DNA of 64,000 bases from Mesobacillus zeae (GTDB taxonomy: Bacteria; Bacillota; Bacilli; Bacillales; Cytobacillaceae). The DNA lies in contig NZ_QWVT01000008.1 of assembly GCF_003570705.1 (NCBI RefSeq), forward strand, positions 248,001 through 312,000, given 5' to 3'. This document shows, piece after piece, positions 56,848-64,000 of the stretch (within the stretch, counting starts at the first letter, position 1; every line of letters begins with the position of its first letter). Below the pieces are notes generated by a model that saw only the letters and a program-made list of their open reading frames with translations, did no database searches and was not told the DNA's origin. The translations under genes were made by a program, and so were the position numbers.

Positions 56848-57234
56848 ATGGATAAACCCGTTTTTCGCCCCATTCATCAGCTGCCGGTCATCGGCGGGAG
56901 AAACAGCCCTGTAAAGACGGTGGGCTCATCAGGGAAATTTTCGCAGCATCTGCTTTCTGCGTTGGATTCCCCAGGAAAACTGGTGCTGAGCAAACATGCA
57001 GAAGAGCGCCTCAGGCAGAGGGGAATAAGTATTAGTCCGGAGCGTTGGCAGAGGATCGAAGATAAAGTCAACCAGGCAAGGGATATGGGAATCAAAGACT
57101 CGCTTGTTTTGCTAAAGGATGCAGCGCTCATTGTCAGTGCCAAGAATAATAAAGTGATCACTGCGATGAACCGACAGGAAGCAGGGGAACAAATTTTTAC
57201 AGATATCAACGGTACAATCATTCTGGAATCTTAG
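56848..57234 (+). CDS. Flagellar operon protein (TIGR02530 / flg_new family)
   Basis: 128 residues with the family core LSKHAEERLRQRGISI, KVNQARDMGIKDSLVL, AALIVSAKNNKVITA and IFTDINGTIIL near the end. This family is recognised only by its place between flgD and flgE in Bacillus relatives and clostridia; its function is unknown. I do not recall a counterpart in the B. subtilis operon. It has no signal peptide or membrane helix. GGATGTGGCAGG precedes the ATG, 13 bases after flgD. Confidence 0.88.
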   Translation: MDKPVFRPIHQLPVIGGRNSPVKTVGSSGKFSQHLLSALDSPGKLVLSKHAEERLRQRGISISPERWQRIEDKVNQARDMGIKDSLVLLKDAALIVSAKNNKVITAMNRQEAGEQIFTDINGTIILES

Positions 57235-57312
57235 GAAATATGGCTGGACCGGAGACGGAGGCCAGGGCTGCGGACCGATCGAAGCAGTCCACATAAAAGG
57301 AGGAAAAAAAAC

Positions 57313-58116
57313 ATGCTTCGTTCAATGTACTCAGGAATCAGCGGAATGAAAAACTTCCAGACAAAGCTGGATGTCATCGGAAATAATATTGCAAACGTCA
57401 ATACATACGGATTTAAAAAGGGAAGGGTCACATTTAAAGATACGGTAAGCCAGACAATTTCCGGGGCATCTGCACCGACCGGAGCCGGAGGCGTTAACGC
57501 CAAACAAGTTGGTCTTGGCTCTCAACTGGCAACGATCGATACGATTGATTCTCCGGGAAGTGCCCAGACTACCGGTCGAGTTCTCGATCTCGCTATCCAG
57601 GGAGACGGATACTTGATGGTCCAAAGAGATGGAAATACTTATTATACTAGGGCTGGTAACCTTTACCTGGATAATGGCGGCAACCTTGTTACAAGCTCAG
57701 GGGATTTCGTACTGGATAAAAACGGTGATGAAATCAAAATTAACGCTGGGGACATTACAAAGGTAAAAAGCCTAAGCATAGCCAATGATGGTTCGATCAA
57801 TTACATTGTGGACGGAAGCACTGACATCGTGAACGCGGGACCGATTGGAATTGCTCGTTTCAACAATAACGGCGGGCTTGAAAAGATTGGAGACAATCTT
57901 TACACAGAAAGCGTCAACTCTGGGGCACCAACTAAACTCCAGCCAGGGCAATCAGGTGCAGGTACGCTCGTTTCCGGCCAGCTGGAAATGTCAAACGTTG
58001 ACTTATCTGAGGAATTCACGGAAATGATAGTTGCGCAACGCGGATTCCAGGCTAATACAAGAATTATCACAACCTCAGATGAAATACTGCAAGAGCTTGT
58101 CAACCTGAAACGATAG
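57313..58116 (+). CDS. flgE: Flagellar hook protein FlgE
   Basis: 267 residues; close to the B. subtilis hook protein (264), formerly named FlgG there. N-terminal helix and rod motif LRSMYSGISGMKNFQTKL and NNIANVNTYGFKK; C-terminal motif NVDLSEEFTEMIVAQRGFQAN and TSDEILQELVNLKR. Short compared with enterobacterial FlgE because the outer domains are reduced. AAAGGAGG lies about 10 bases before the ATG. Confidence 0.95.
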   Translation: MLRSMYSGISGMKNFQTKLDVIGNNIANVNTYGFKKGRVTFKDTVSQTISGASAPTGAGGVNAKQVGLGSQLATIDTIDSPGSAQTTGRVLDLAIQGDGYLMVQRDGNTYYTRAGNLYLDNGGNLVTSSGDFVLDKNGDEIKINAGDITKVKSLSIANDGSINYIVDGSTDIVNAGPIGIARFNNNGGLEKIGDNLYTESVNSGAPTKLQPGQSGAGTLVSGQLEMSNVDLSEEFTEMIVAQRGFQANTRIITTSDEILQELVNLKR

Positions 58117-58137
58117 ACTAGGAGAGGAGCGGGGTGT

Positions 58138-58413
58138 GTGAAGTGCTCCTGCCTTAGGGCTGGAGCACTGTTAAAAACCCTAATGAATGCTGTGATTGAA
58201 CTTACTAGACTAAATGGGAAGCAGTTTCGGCTCAATGCTTTATACATTGAAATTGTCGAATCCTTTCCGGATACAACCATTACACTTGGCAATGGCCATA
58301 AATATTTGGTGAAAGAAACAGAGGAAGAGGTTTGCAGCTTGATAGCTGGATTCTTCCGGTCTGTGGGCATTACAGGCACTAAATTGCTGGAGGAAATGAG
58401 AGATGAAGAATAA
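58138..58413 (+). CDS. swrD: Swarming motility protein SwrD (YlzI, FlbD family)
   Basis: Small FlbD-family protein; in B. subtilis SwrD raises flagellar motor power for swarming. The core runs from [15 protein letters not shown] to the charged end. GTG 58138 is given because AGGAGAGGAG lies 8 bases upstream, making 91 residues. But homologues normally begin near the GTG at 58192 (73 residues) or the ATG at 58183, so the first 15-18 residues may be untranslated leader. That segment encodes a strong hairpin (58142-58169). Overlaps fliL by 11 bases. Confidence 0.85.
   Translation: MKCSCLRAGALLKTLMNAVIELTRLNGKQFRLNALYIEIVESFPDTTITLGNGHKYLVKETEEEVCSLIAGFFRSVGITGTKLLEEMRDEE
58142..58169 (+). promoter_or_regulatory. 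Strong hairpin at the swrD 5' end
   Basis: AGTGCTCC 58142-58149 pairs with GGAGCACT 58162-58169 and, after one T-T mismatch, GCC with GGC around a TTAG loop. It has no T-tract. It could act on swrD translation or on processing of the polycistronic fla/che mRNA. Confidence 0.6.
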
Positions 58414-58831
58414 CAATCTAGGTAAGCTGATGGCTATCATTCTTGTTGCCATCGTACTAGCCGCAGGTGCGGCCGCTTTCGTTGTATTGAAGGTGAACGG
58501 GGAAGAGGAAAGCAAGGGACCATCCATTGATGAAGTGCTTGAGGCTTCAGTCGATGTGCCCGAAATCACAACAAATCTGGCAACAGATGACTTTATCCGG
58601 ATTTCTTTCAAGATCCAGACAGACAGCAAGGACGCGAAGGAAGAATTGGAAAAGCGTGATTTCCAAGTGAGGAACATCATCATTCAGGAACTTTCTGAAA
58701 AAAAATCTGAAGACCTTCAAAGCAGCAGCGGAAAGGCAGCGCTTGAAGGAAACCTTAAAGATAAGATTAACACGCTGATGCAGGAAGGAAAAATCGTCAG
58801 GGTTTATATAACCGGTTCGCTCCTCCAATAG
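58403..58831 (+). CDS. fliL: Flagellar basal-body-associated protein FliL
   Basis: Single-pass membrane protein around the stator. 142 residues: cytoplasmic start, membrane helix at about 9-29 ([20 protein letters not shown]), and a periplasm-side stomatin-like domain ending in [19 protein letters not shown] lies eight bases upstream of the ATG within the swrD end. Confidence 0.95.
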   Translation: MKNNNLGKLMAIILVAIVLAAGAAAFVVLKVNGEEESKGPSIDEVLEASVDVPEITTNLATDDFIRISFKIQTDSKDAKEELEKRDFQVRNIIIQELSEKKSEDLQSSSGKAALEGNLKDKINTLMQEGKIVRVYITGSLLQ

Positions 58832-58874
58832 CATGGCATAACTACAGACGCATCAGTATATGGAGGTGAGTTCA

Positions 58875-59876
58875 TTGTCCGGGGAAGTTTTATCGCAAAA
58901 CGAGATCGATGCATTATTGTCCGCACTATCCACCGGGGAAATGGATGCGGAAGAATTAAAAAAAGAACAATCGGAGAAAAGGGTTAAATCCTACGATTTT
59001 AGGCGGGCGCTAAGGTTTTCCAAAGATCAGATGCGCAGCCTAACAAGAATCCATGAAAATTTTGCCCGCCTTCTCACTACATTCTTTTCGGCCCAACTAA
59101 GGACTTATATCCAGATCACCGTGGCCTCTGCCGATCAGATACCATATGAGGAATTTATCCGCTCCATCCCTAAAATGACAGTTCTTAATGTGTATGAAGT
59201 ACCCCCTCTTGACGGAAGAATTCTGATGGAGGTCAACCCTAATGTGGCATATGCCATGATGGACCGATTGCTTGGGGGCACAGGCACCAGCCACAACAAA
59301 ATTGAAAGCCTGACTGAAATCGAAACGAAAATTATGAGTTCCATGTTTGAACGCGCTTTTGAAAATTTCCGGGAAGCATGGGCCACTATTGAAGATATAG
59401 ATCCTCAGTTGTCAGAATTTGAAGTGAATCCACAGTTTTTGCAGATGGTATCTCCAAATGAGACGGTGGTTGTCATTTCTCTGAATATCACAATTGGTGA
59501 AGCAAGCGGAATGATTAATATTTGTATTCCGCATGTTGTTCTTGAGCCTATCATTCCAAAGCTGTCTGTCAGGTACTGGATGCAGGCAGACAAAAAAGAA
59601 AGTCTTTCGGCTGAAAACCACCTTATCCAGAAAGAAATCCAGAAAGCGGAAGTGGCTGTAACAGCAGAGCTTGGAACCTCGGAAATATCTGTTCAGGACT
59701 TTCTTATGCTTAACGCAGGGGATGTCATCGAACTAAACCAGCCAATAAACCAGCCGCTTACAATCCTTGTTGGCGGAATCCCTAAATTTGTCGGACAGCC
59801 AGGAAAGATGAACAAAAAATTAGCCATTCAAGTATTGGATACTTTGAAGGGGGGAGACGATGATGGTGAGCGATGA
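58875..59876 (+). CDS. fliM: Flagellar motor switch protein FliM
   Basis: C-ring protein that binds CheY-P. 333 residues beginning SGEVLSQNEIDALLSAL (the CheY-binding N-terminal peptide), a CheC-like middle domain (LTRIHENFARLLTTFFSAQLRTY; PNVAYAMMDRLLGG), and a C-terminal SpoA domain. Start at TTG 58875: GGAGGTGAG (58862-58870) is directly upstream, while an ATG at 58860 overlaps it. Overlaps fliY by 17 bases. Confidence 0.96.
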   Translation: MSGEVLSQNEIDALLSALSTGEMDAEELKKEQSEKRVKSYDFRRALRFSKDQMRSLTRIHENFARLLTTFFSAQLRTYIQITVASADQIPYEEFIRSIPKMTVLNVYEVPPLDGRILMEVNPNVAYAMMDRLLGGTGTSHNKIESLTEIETKIMSSMFERAFENFREAWATIEDIDPQLSEFEVNPQFLQMVSPNETVVVISLNITIGEASGMINICIPHVVLEPIIPKLSVRYWMQADKKESLSAENHLIQKEIQKAEVAVTAELGTSEISVQDFLMLNAGDVIELNQPINQPLTILVGGIPKFVGQPGKMNKKLAIQVLDTLKGGDDDGER

Positions 59877-61059
59877 TATGCTCTCTCAAGATGAAATTGA
59901 TGCTTTGCTCCGCGGAAGCGAAGAGGAAGTGGAAGATACAATTAATATAGAAGAATACTTATCCTTTATGGAACAGGATGCACTAGGTGAAATTGGGAAT
60001 ATCAGTTTTGGAAGTTCTGCAACAGCTCTCTCAACCTTGTTGAGCCAGAAAGTGGAAATTACGACTCCTACCGTTTCGGTTGTTCAACGAGAGAGACTAG
60101 CGGAGGCATTTCCGGATCCGTATGTTGCGGTCCAAGTTCATTATACGGAAGGTTTCTCCGGAACGAATATGCTTGTTATCCAGCAGAGGGATGCAGCAAT
60201 TATTGCTGATCTGATGCTCGGGGGAGATGGTCTGAATCCGAGGGAATTAATCGATGATATCCAGTTAAGCGCAGTCCAGGAAGCAATGAATCAAATGATG
60301 GGGTCTGCCGCGACTTCGATGTCAACCGTTTTCAGCAAGCGTGTCGATATCTCACCTCCAGCAATCAATCTTTTGAACGTTCAGGAAGGAGAAGGGACAG
60401 AGAGCATTCCTGAACAAGATGTACTTGTTAAGGTTTCTTTTTCGCTGAAAGTTGGTAGCTTGATAGATTCAAGCATTATGCAGCTATTCCCGATTGACTT
60501 TGCGCGCAGCCTGATCAATGAGTTGTTCAATCCGGAAGAGAATGAAGGAAGTGCGCCTCAGGCAGAAAACACAAAGAAAGCTGAACCAGTTAGGGAGACA
60601 CCGCCCAAAATGCCGGAACACCATGTTGAGGCAGTATATCAGGCAGAACCATTACGGCAAAGCAGCGCACCACAGGCCCAACCTGCACCGCGGGAAGGCC
60701 ACCAGCATTTGGGGAGTTCATTTTCCCAGCTGGAACAGCCTCAAGTTCAGCCGGCGGTCTTTTCAAGCTTTGACACATTCCAGGCACAGCCAGCGGAAAC
60801 CAAGAATCTTGAAATGCTGCTTGACATACCGCTTCAGGTCACTGTTGAACTAGGGAGAACAAAGAGATCTGTCCGCGAAATCCTTGAACTGTCAGGGGGA
60901 TCGATTATAGAGCTTGATAAACTTGCCGGTGAGCAGGTTGATATCCTTGTCAACAATAGGTTAATTGCAAAAGGTGAGGTCGTAGTGATTGACGAGAACT
61001 TTGGCGTCCGGGTTTCCGATATTATCAGCCAAAGCGACAGGATTAAAAAATTAAGATAA
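59860..61059 (+). CDS. fliY: Flagellar motor switch phosphatase FliY (FliN-type)
   Basis: C-ring component with CheY-P phosphatase activity. 399 residues: N-terminal CheY-binding peptide (DDMLSQDEIDALLRGS), two CheC-like active-site helices (MEQDALGEIGNISFGSSATALS and VQEAMNQMMGSAATSMS, each with the catalytic Glu and Asn), a Gln/Pro-rich linker at about 225-310, and a C-terminal FliN/SpoA domain. Tandem ATGs at 59860 and 59863 and another at 59878 follow a G-rich ribosome site; the exact start is uncertain. Confidence 0.95.
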   Translation: MMVSDDMLSQDEIDALLRGSEEEVEDTINIEEYLSFMEQDALGEIGNISFGSSATALSTLLSQKVEITTPTVSVVQRERLAEAFPDPYVAVQVHYTEGFSGTNMLVIQQRDAAIIADLMLGGDGLNPRELIDDIQLSAVQEAMNQMMGSAATSMSTVFSKRVDISPPAINLLNVQEGEGTESIPEQDVLVKVSFSLKVGSLIDSSIMQLFPIDFARSLINELFNPEENEGSAPQAENTKKAEPVRETPPKMPEHHVEAVYQAEPLRQSSAPQAQPAPREGHQHLGSSFSQLEQPQVQPAVFSSFDTFQAQPAETKNLEMLLDIPLQVTVELGRTKRSVREILELSGGSIIELDKLAGEQVDILVNNRLIAKGEVVVIDENFGVRVSDIISQSDRIKKLR

Positions 61060-61079
61060 GTAAAGGGGAATTTTGTATA

Positions 61080-61442
61080 ATGGCATATAAAATATTGGTC
61101 GTGGACGACGCAGCATTCATGAGGATGATGATAAAGGATATTTTGACAAAGAACGGCTTTGAAGTAGTTGCAGAGGCTGCAGACGGAGCCCAGGCAATCG
61201 AAAAATACAAGGAATTTCAGCCCGACCTTGTCACGATGGATATAACAATGCCGGAAATGGATGGAATCAACTCTTTGAAAGAGATTAGGAAAATAAATCC
61301 AAATGCCAAAGTCATTATGTGCTCGGCCATGGGGCAGCAGGCAATGGTAATCGATGCTATTCAGGCAGGAGCAAAGGACTTTATTGTGAAGCCTTTTCAA
61401 TCAGACCGGGTCATCGAAGCTATTTCAAAAACATTGGCGTAG
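61080..61442 (+). CDS. cheY: Chemotaxis response regulator CheY
   Basis: Single receiver domain of 120 residues. Acidic pocket Asp9-Asp10, phospho-acceptor Asp54 (VTMDITMPEMDG), Ser83 in the switch position and Lys105 (IVKPF). Phosphorylated by CheA (outside the window), it binds FliM and FliY. AAAGGGG precedes the ATG. Same length as B. subtilis CheY. Confidence 0.98.
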   Translation: MAYKILVVDDAAFMRMMIKDILTKNGFEVVAEAADGAQAIEKYKEFQPDLVTMDITMPEMDGINSLKEIRKINPNAKVIMCSAMGQQAMVIDAIQAGAKDFIVKPFQSDRVIEAISKTLA

Positions 61443-61459
61443 AAAGAGGAAGGCAGAGG

Positions 61460-62134
61460 GTGTGGATTTTGTTAAAAAGACTGCAAGCATTTCTCGCCGC
61501 CGCATGTATCCTTGCTGTGCTGCTCGGTTCGCCTGCTATGACGGGCGCAGAGCAGCTTAACAGCGTAAAAGACTGTCTTGACAATAAGGCAGGCTGCGGT
61601 GAAGTGAAGGAAAAAGAAGCGAAGCAAGATAAAGATGGAAAACCTGAAGCAAAAGTAGGGGTCACAATATGGGACTTCATTCGAATGATCCTTGCCACGG
61701 CGTTTGTAGTTGGCCTGCTTTATTTATTGCTTAAATATATCAATAAAAGAAGCATGACATACAAGCGGTCCCAGCTAGTCGAAAACCTCGGAGGAACAAG
61801 CCTTGGGACAAACCGCTCCATTCAGGTTGTCAAAGCGGGAAACCGCCTACTGGTTGTAGGTGTGGGTGAAAATATACAGCTGCTCAAAGAAATTGACGAT
61901 CCAGAGGAGTTCCGTCAGATCATCGAGGAGCATAACAACAAACTTGAACAGCTTATCCAGCCAAGCGATATTGTGACAAAGTTGCTGAAAAGAACGAACA
62001 GCACAGAGAACAGCGGGAAACAGGAAGGGACTCATTTCTCTGCCATGCTGAAGATGCAGCTTGAAGAAGCGGCGAAAGGCAGGAAGAAGCTGTACGAAGA
62101 GATTGGGAAGAAAGGAAAAGAAGGAAATGAATGA
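61460..62134 (+). CDS. fliZ: Flagellar biosynthesis protein FliZ/FliO
   Basis: FliO-type assembly factor that stabilises FliP. 224 residues: N-terminal signal-like segment (RLQAFLAAACILAVLLGSPAMTGA), a short external part with two Cys (DCLDNKAGC), membrane helix at about 70-92 (FIRMILATAFVVGLLYLLLK), and a cytoplasmic FliO domain (RSQLVENLGGTSLGTNRSIQVVK as landmark) with a charged tail. GTG 61460 has AGGAAGG six bases upstream; a TTG at 61469 behind GAGGGTG is about as good. Overlaps fliP by 8 bases. Confidence 0.93.
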   Translation: MWILLKRLQAFLAAACILAVLLGSPAMTGAEQLNSVKDCLDNKAGCGEVKEKEAKQDKDGKPEAKVGVTIWDFIRMILATAFVVGLLYLLLKYINKRSMTYKRSQLVENLGGTSLGTNRSIQVVKAGNRLLVVGVGENIQLLKEIDDPEEFRQIIEEHNNKLEQLIQPSDIVTKLLKRTNSTENSGKQEGTHFSAMLKMQLEEAAKGRKKLYEEIGKKGKEGNE

Positions 62135-62792
62135 ATTCATGGAGTTTTTTAACAGCTCAGATCCTGCCAATGTATCTACATCGGTTAAACTGATGCTCCT
62201 TCTGACCGTTCTCTCGGTAGCACCAAGTATCCTTATCTTAATGACCTGCTTTACGAGAATAGTCATTGTTCTTTCCTTTGTCAGAACGGCGCTTGCCACC
62301 CAGCAAATGCCGCCGAATCAAGTGATTGTGGGCTTATCCTTATTTTTGACTTTCTTTGTCATGGCCCCTACTTTTCAAGAAGTAAACGAACAGGCGCTGA
62401 CTCCGCTTTTTAATGAGAAAATTAATTTAGAGCAGGCGTATGAAAAGGCATCCATCCCTTTCAAGGAATTCATGAGCGCGCACACAAGACAGAAAGATCT
62501 CGCGTTGTTCCTTGAATACTCGAAAGCAGACAAGCCAGAGTCTATTAAGGACATTCCGTTGACTTCGCTTGTGCCGGCGTTTGCGATCAGTGAACTTAAG
62601 ACTGCTTTTCAGATTGGTTTCATGATTTTCATTCCCTTTTTGGTCATCGACATGGTGGTAGCTAGTGTTCTAATGTCAATGGGGATGATGATGCTGCCTC
62701 CAGTCATGATTTCACTGCCTTTTAAAATCCTGCTGTTCGTGCTTGTAGACGGCTGGTACCTTGTTGTCAAGTCGCTACTACAAAGCTTTTAA
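62127..62792 (+). CDS. fliP: Flagellar export gate protein FliP
   Basis: Core of the FliPQR export gate. 221 residues, the B. subtilis length, with membrane segments and the family signatures LILMTCFTRIVIVLSFVRTAL and PFLVIDMVVASVLMSMGMMMLPPVMISLPFKI (landmarks only). ATG 62127 is taken; it gives a compact N-terminus without the long cleaved signal seen in enterobacteria. Confidence 0.96.
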   Translation: MNEFMEFFNSSDPANVSTSVKLMLLLTVLSVAPSILILMTCFTRIVIVLSFVRTALATQQMPPNQVIVGLSLFLTFFVMAPTFQEVNEQALTPLFNEKINLEQAYEKASIPFKEFMSAHTRQKDLALFLEYSKADKPESIKDIPLTSLVPAFAISELKTAFQIGFMIFIPFLVIDMVVASVLMSMGMMMLPPVMISLPFKILLFVLVDGWYLVVKSLLQSF

Positions 62793-62807
62793 GATAGGTG
62801 ATGAAAT

Positions 62808-63077
62808 ATGACTAGCGAGGCGGTCGTCTCAATTGCAGAGCAAGGAATTTATACGGTATTGGTGGTATGCGGTCCGCTGCTTGCTATTGCCCTAGTGGTC
62901 GGCCTCATTGTGAGCATTTTCCAGGCAACAACACAAATCCAGGAGCAGACGCTTGCTTTTGTTCCGAAAATAGTAGCTGTCCTTATTGGAATTGTTTTCT
63001 TCGGACCATGGATGCTCAGCCATATGTTGACATATGCCAATGATATATTTTCAAATCTTAATAGGTTTGTAGGCTGA
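62808..63077 (+). CDS. fliQ: Flagellar export gate protein FliQ
   Basis: 89 residues, two membrane helices (about 17-38 and 55-75) with GPLLAIALVVGLIVSIFQATTQIQEQTL as the conserved block, partly quoted: VGLIVSIFQATTQIQ and LAFVPKIVAV. GATAGGTGATG precedes the ATG. Confidence 0.96.
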   Translation: MTSEAVVSIAEQGIYTVLVVCGPLLAIALVVGLIVSIFQATTQIQEQTLAFVPKIVAVLIGIVFFGPWMLSHMLTYANDIFSNLNRFVG

Positions 63078-63081
63078 TTGC

Positions 63082-63858
63082 ATGCTGGATCTTCTGCCGC
63101 AATTCCCTGCATTCCTGCTTATTTTTACAAGAGTTACATCCTTTTTTCTCATGATGCCTTTGTTTTCGTACAGGTCAATTCCTGCTCAGCATAAAGTCGG
63201 GCTTGGATTCTTCCTCGCCCTGATCATGTTTACAGCCATTGATCCCCCAGCCCTTGAAATAAATGGCGCATATTTTCTTTTAGTAATCAAAGAGGTGCTG
63301 GTAGGGTTGATGATTGGCTTCGCTGCTGCAATGATCCTTTCGGCCATCCAGATTGCCGGGGGTTTAATTGACTTTCAAATGGGTTTCGCCATAGCGAATG
63401 TCATCGACCCGCAAAGCGGGACGCAAAGTCCTTTGACTGGCCAATATTTGTACACAATCGCACTCTTGTTTCTGTTATCTGTGAATGGTCACCATATGCT
63501 GCTTGATGGTATTTATCATAGTTATGATTTTGTGCCAATTGACCAAGCGTGGATTCCGTTTGGAAATGAAAATGTGGCAGAGTTTTTGATTCAAAGTTTT
63601 AACTCCATGTTCGCTACAGCGTTTCAAATGTCGATTCCTGTTGTCGGGAGCCTGTTTCTTGTCGATGTTGCCCTGGGGATTGTAGCCAGGACAGTGCCGC
63701 AACTAAATGTATTCGTTGTTGGGATGCCGGTCAAAACAGGTGTAAGCTTCATCGTGCTGATTGCAGTGATGGGTGCCATGATGATGGTTGTCCAAAGACT
63801 TTTCAGCGATATGTTTACGACGATGCGAGTCCTGATGGAGCTGATTGGGGGTTCTTAA
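63082..63858 (+). CDS. fliR: Flagellar export gate protein FliR
   Basis: 258-residue multi-pass membrane protein (six or so helices). Landmarks: FLLIFTRVTSFFLMMPLF, GFAAAMILSAIQIAGGLIDFQMG and NVFVVGMPVKTGVSF. The ATG lies four bases after the fliQ stop; the ribosome site (TAGG around 63069-63073) is weak, so translation is probably coupled. Confidence 0.95.
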   Translation: MLDLLPQFPAFLLIFTRVTSFFLMMPLFSYRSIPAQHKVGLGFFLALIMFTAIDPPALEINGAYFLLVIKEVLVGLMIGFAAAMILSAIQIAGGLIDFQMGFAIANVIDPQSGTQSPLTGQYLYTIALLFLLSVNGHHMLLDGIYHSYDFVPIDQAWIPFGNENVAEFLIQSFNSMFATAFQMSIPVVGSLFLVDVALGIVARTVPQLNVFVVGMPVKTGVSFIVLIAVMGAMMMVVQRLFSDMFTTMRVLMELIGGS

Positions 63859-64000
63859 ATGAAATTGCTTCTTTCGCTTGACCTTCAGATGTTTGCCGGG
63901 GAAAAAACCGAAAAGGCAACCCCAAAGAAGAAACAGGATTCACGAAAAAAAGGACAGGTAGCGAAGAGCCAAGATTTAAATACAAGTGTCGGGCTGCTAG
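63859..64000 (+). CDS. flhB: Flagellar export switch protein FlhB, N-terminal part (cut by window end)
   Basis: The first 47 codons are visible: LDLQMFAGEKTEKATPKKKQ, then DSRKKGQVAKSQDLNTS, the signature N-terminus of FlhB. The membrane part, NPTH site and cytoplasmic tail lie beyond the window. The ATG starts right after the fliR stop, with a GGGGG seven bases upstream. Confidence 0.95.
   Translation, partial: MKLLLSLDLQMFAGEKTEKATPKKKQDSRKKGQVAKSQDLNTSVGLL

Overview
The window is a 64 kb stretch of a Bacillaceae chromosome. Gene content and order follow the Bacillus subtilis priA-to-flhB segment almost gene for gene. Sporulation (spoVM), a FapR-controlled lipid operon, serine-nucleophile HslV, CodY and a sigma-A promoter grammar all fit a motile, endospore-forming firmicute. 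The intergenic repeats and the signal peptidase gene between rplS and rbgA suggest an environmental Bacillus relative (Mesobacillus/Cytobacillus-like) rather than B. subtilis itself; this placement is inference. Every gene is on the + strand except rpmB.

Region 1 (1-10.2 kb): priA 3' end, def, fmt, rsmB, rlmN, prpC, prkC, rsgA, rpe, thiN and the 26-codon spoVM. Here replication restart, initiator-Met processing, rRNA methylation, Ser/Thr phospho-signalling and ribosome-assembly GTPase genes are packed with overlaps or gaps of a few bases. Region 2 (10.3-16.8 kb): rpmB on the - strand, then yloU-fakA, sdaAB-sdaAA and recG. Region 3 (16.8-20.5 kb): fapR-plsX-fabD-fabG-acpP, with a visible FapR operator. 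Region 4 (20.6-31 kb): rnc-smc-ftsY, ylxM-ffh, rpsP-khpA, ylqD-rimM-trmD and rplS (SRP pathway, chromosome condensation, RNA maturation, ribosomal proteins). Region 5 (31-46.7 kb): lepB, rbgA, rnhB, ylqG-ylqH, sucCD, dprA, topA, trmFO, xerC, hslVU and codY.

Region 6 (46.7-64 kb) is the start of the fla/che operon: flgB, flgC, fliE-F-G-H-I-J, ylxF, fliK, flgD, a flagellar-operon protein, flgE, swrD, fliL, fliM, fliY, cheY, fliZ/fliO, fliP-Q-R and the first 47 codons of flhB. It builds the basal-body rod, MS ring, C ring switch, export apparatus and hook.

The least expected material is non-coding. Two families of structured intergenic repeats, each with three recognisable copies, lie between khpA and ylqD, between codY and flgB, and inside the fla/che operon between ylxF and fliK. 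Their stems show compensatory changes between copies, and the units share edge motifs. Other points are a FliK-like/FlhB-tail-like pair (ylqG-ylqH) outside the flagellar operon, a strong hairpin at the 5' end of swrD, a 55-codon orphan ORF ahead of flgB, and CcpA-type cre sequences at sucCD and topA. I see no phage, insertion sequence, CRISPR array, tRNA or rRNA, and no obvious novel multi-gene system.
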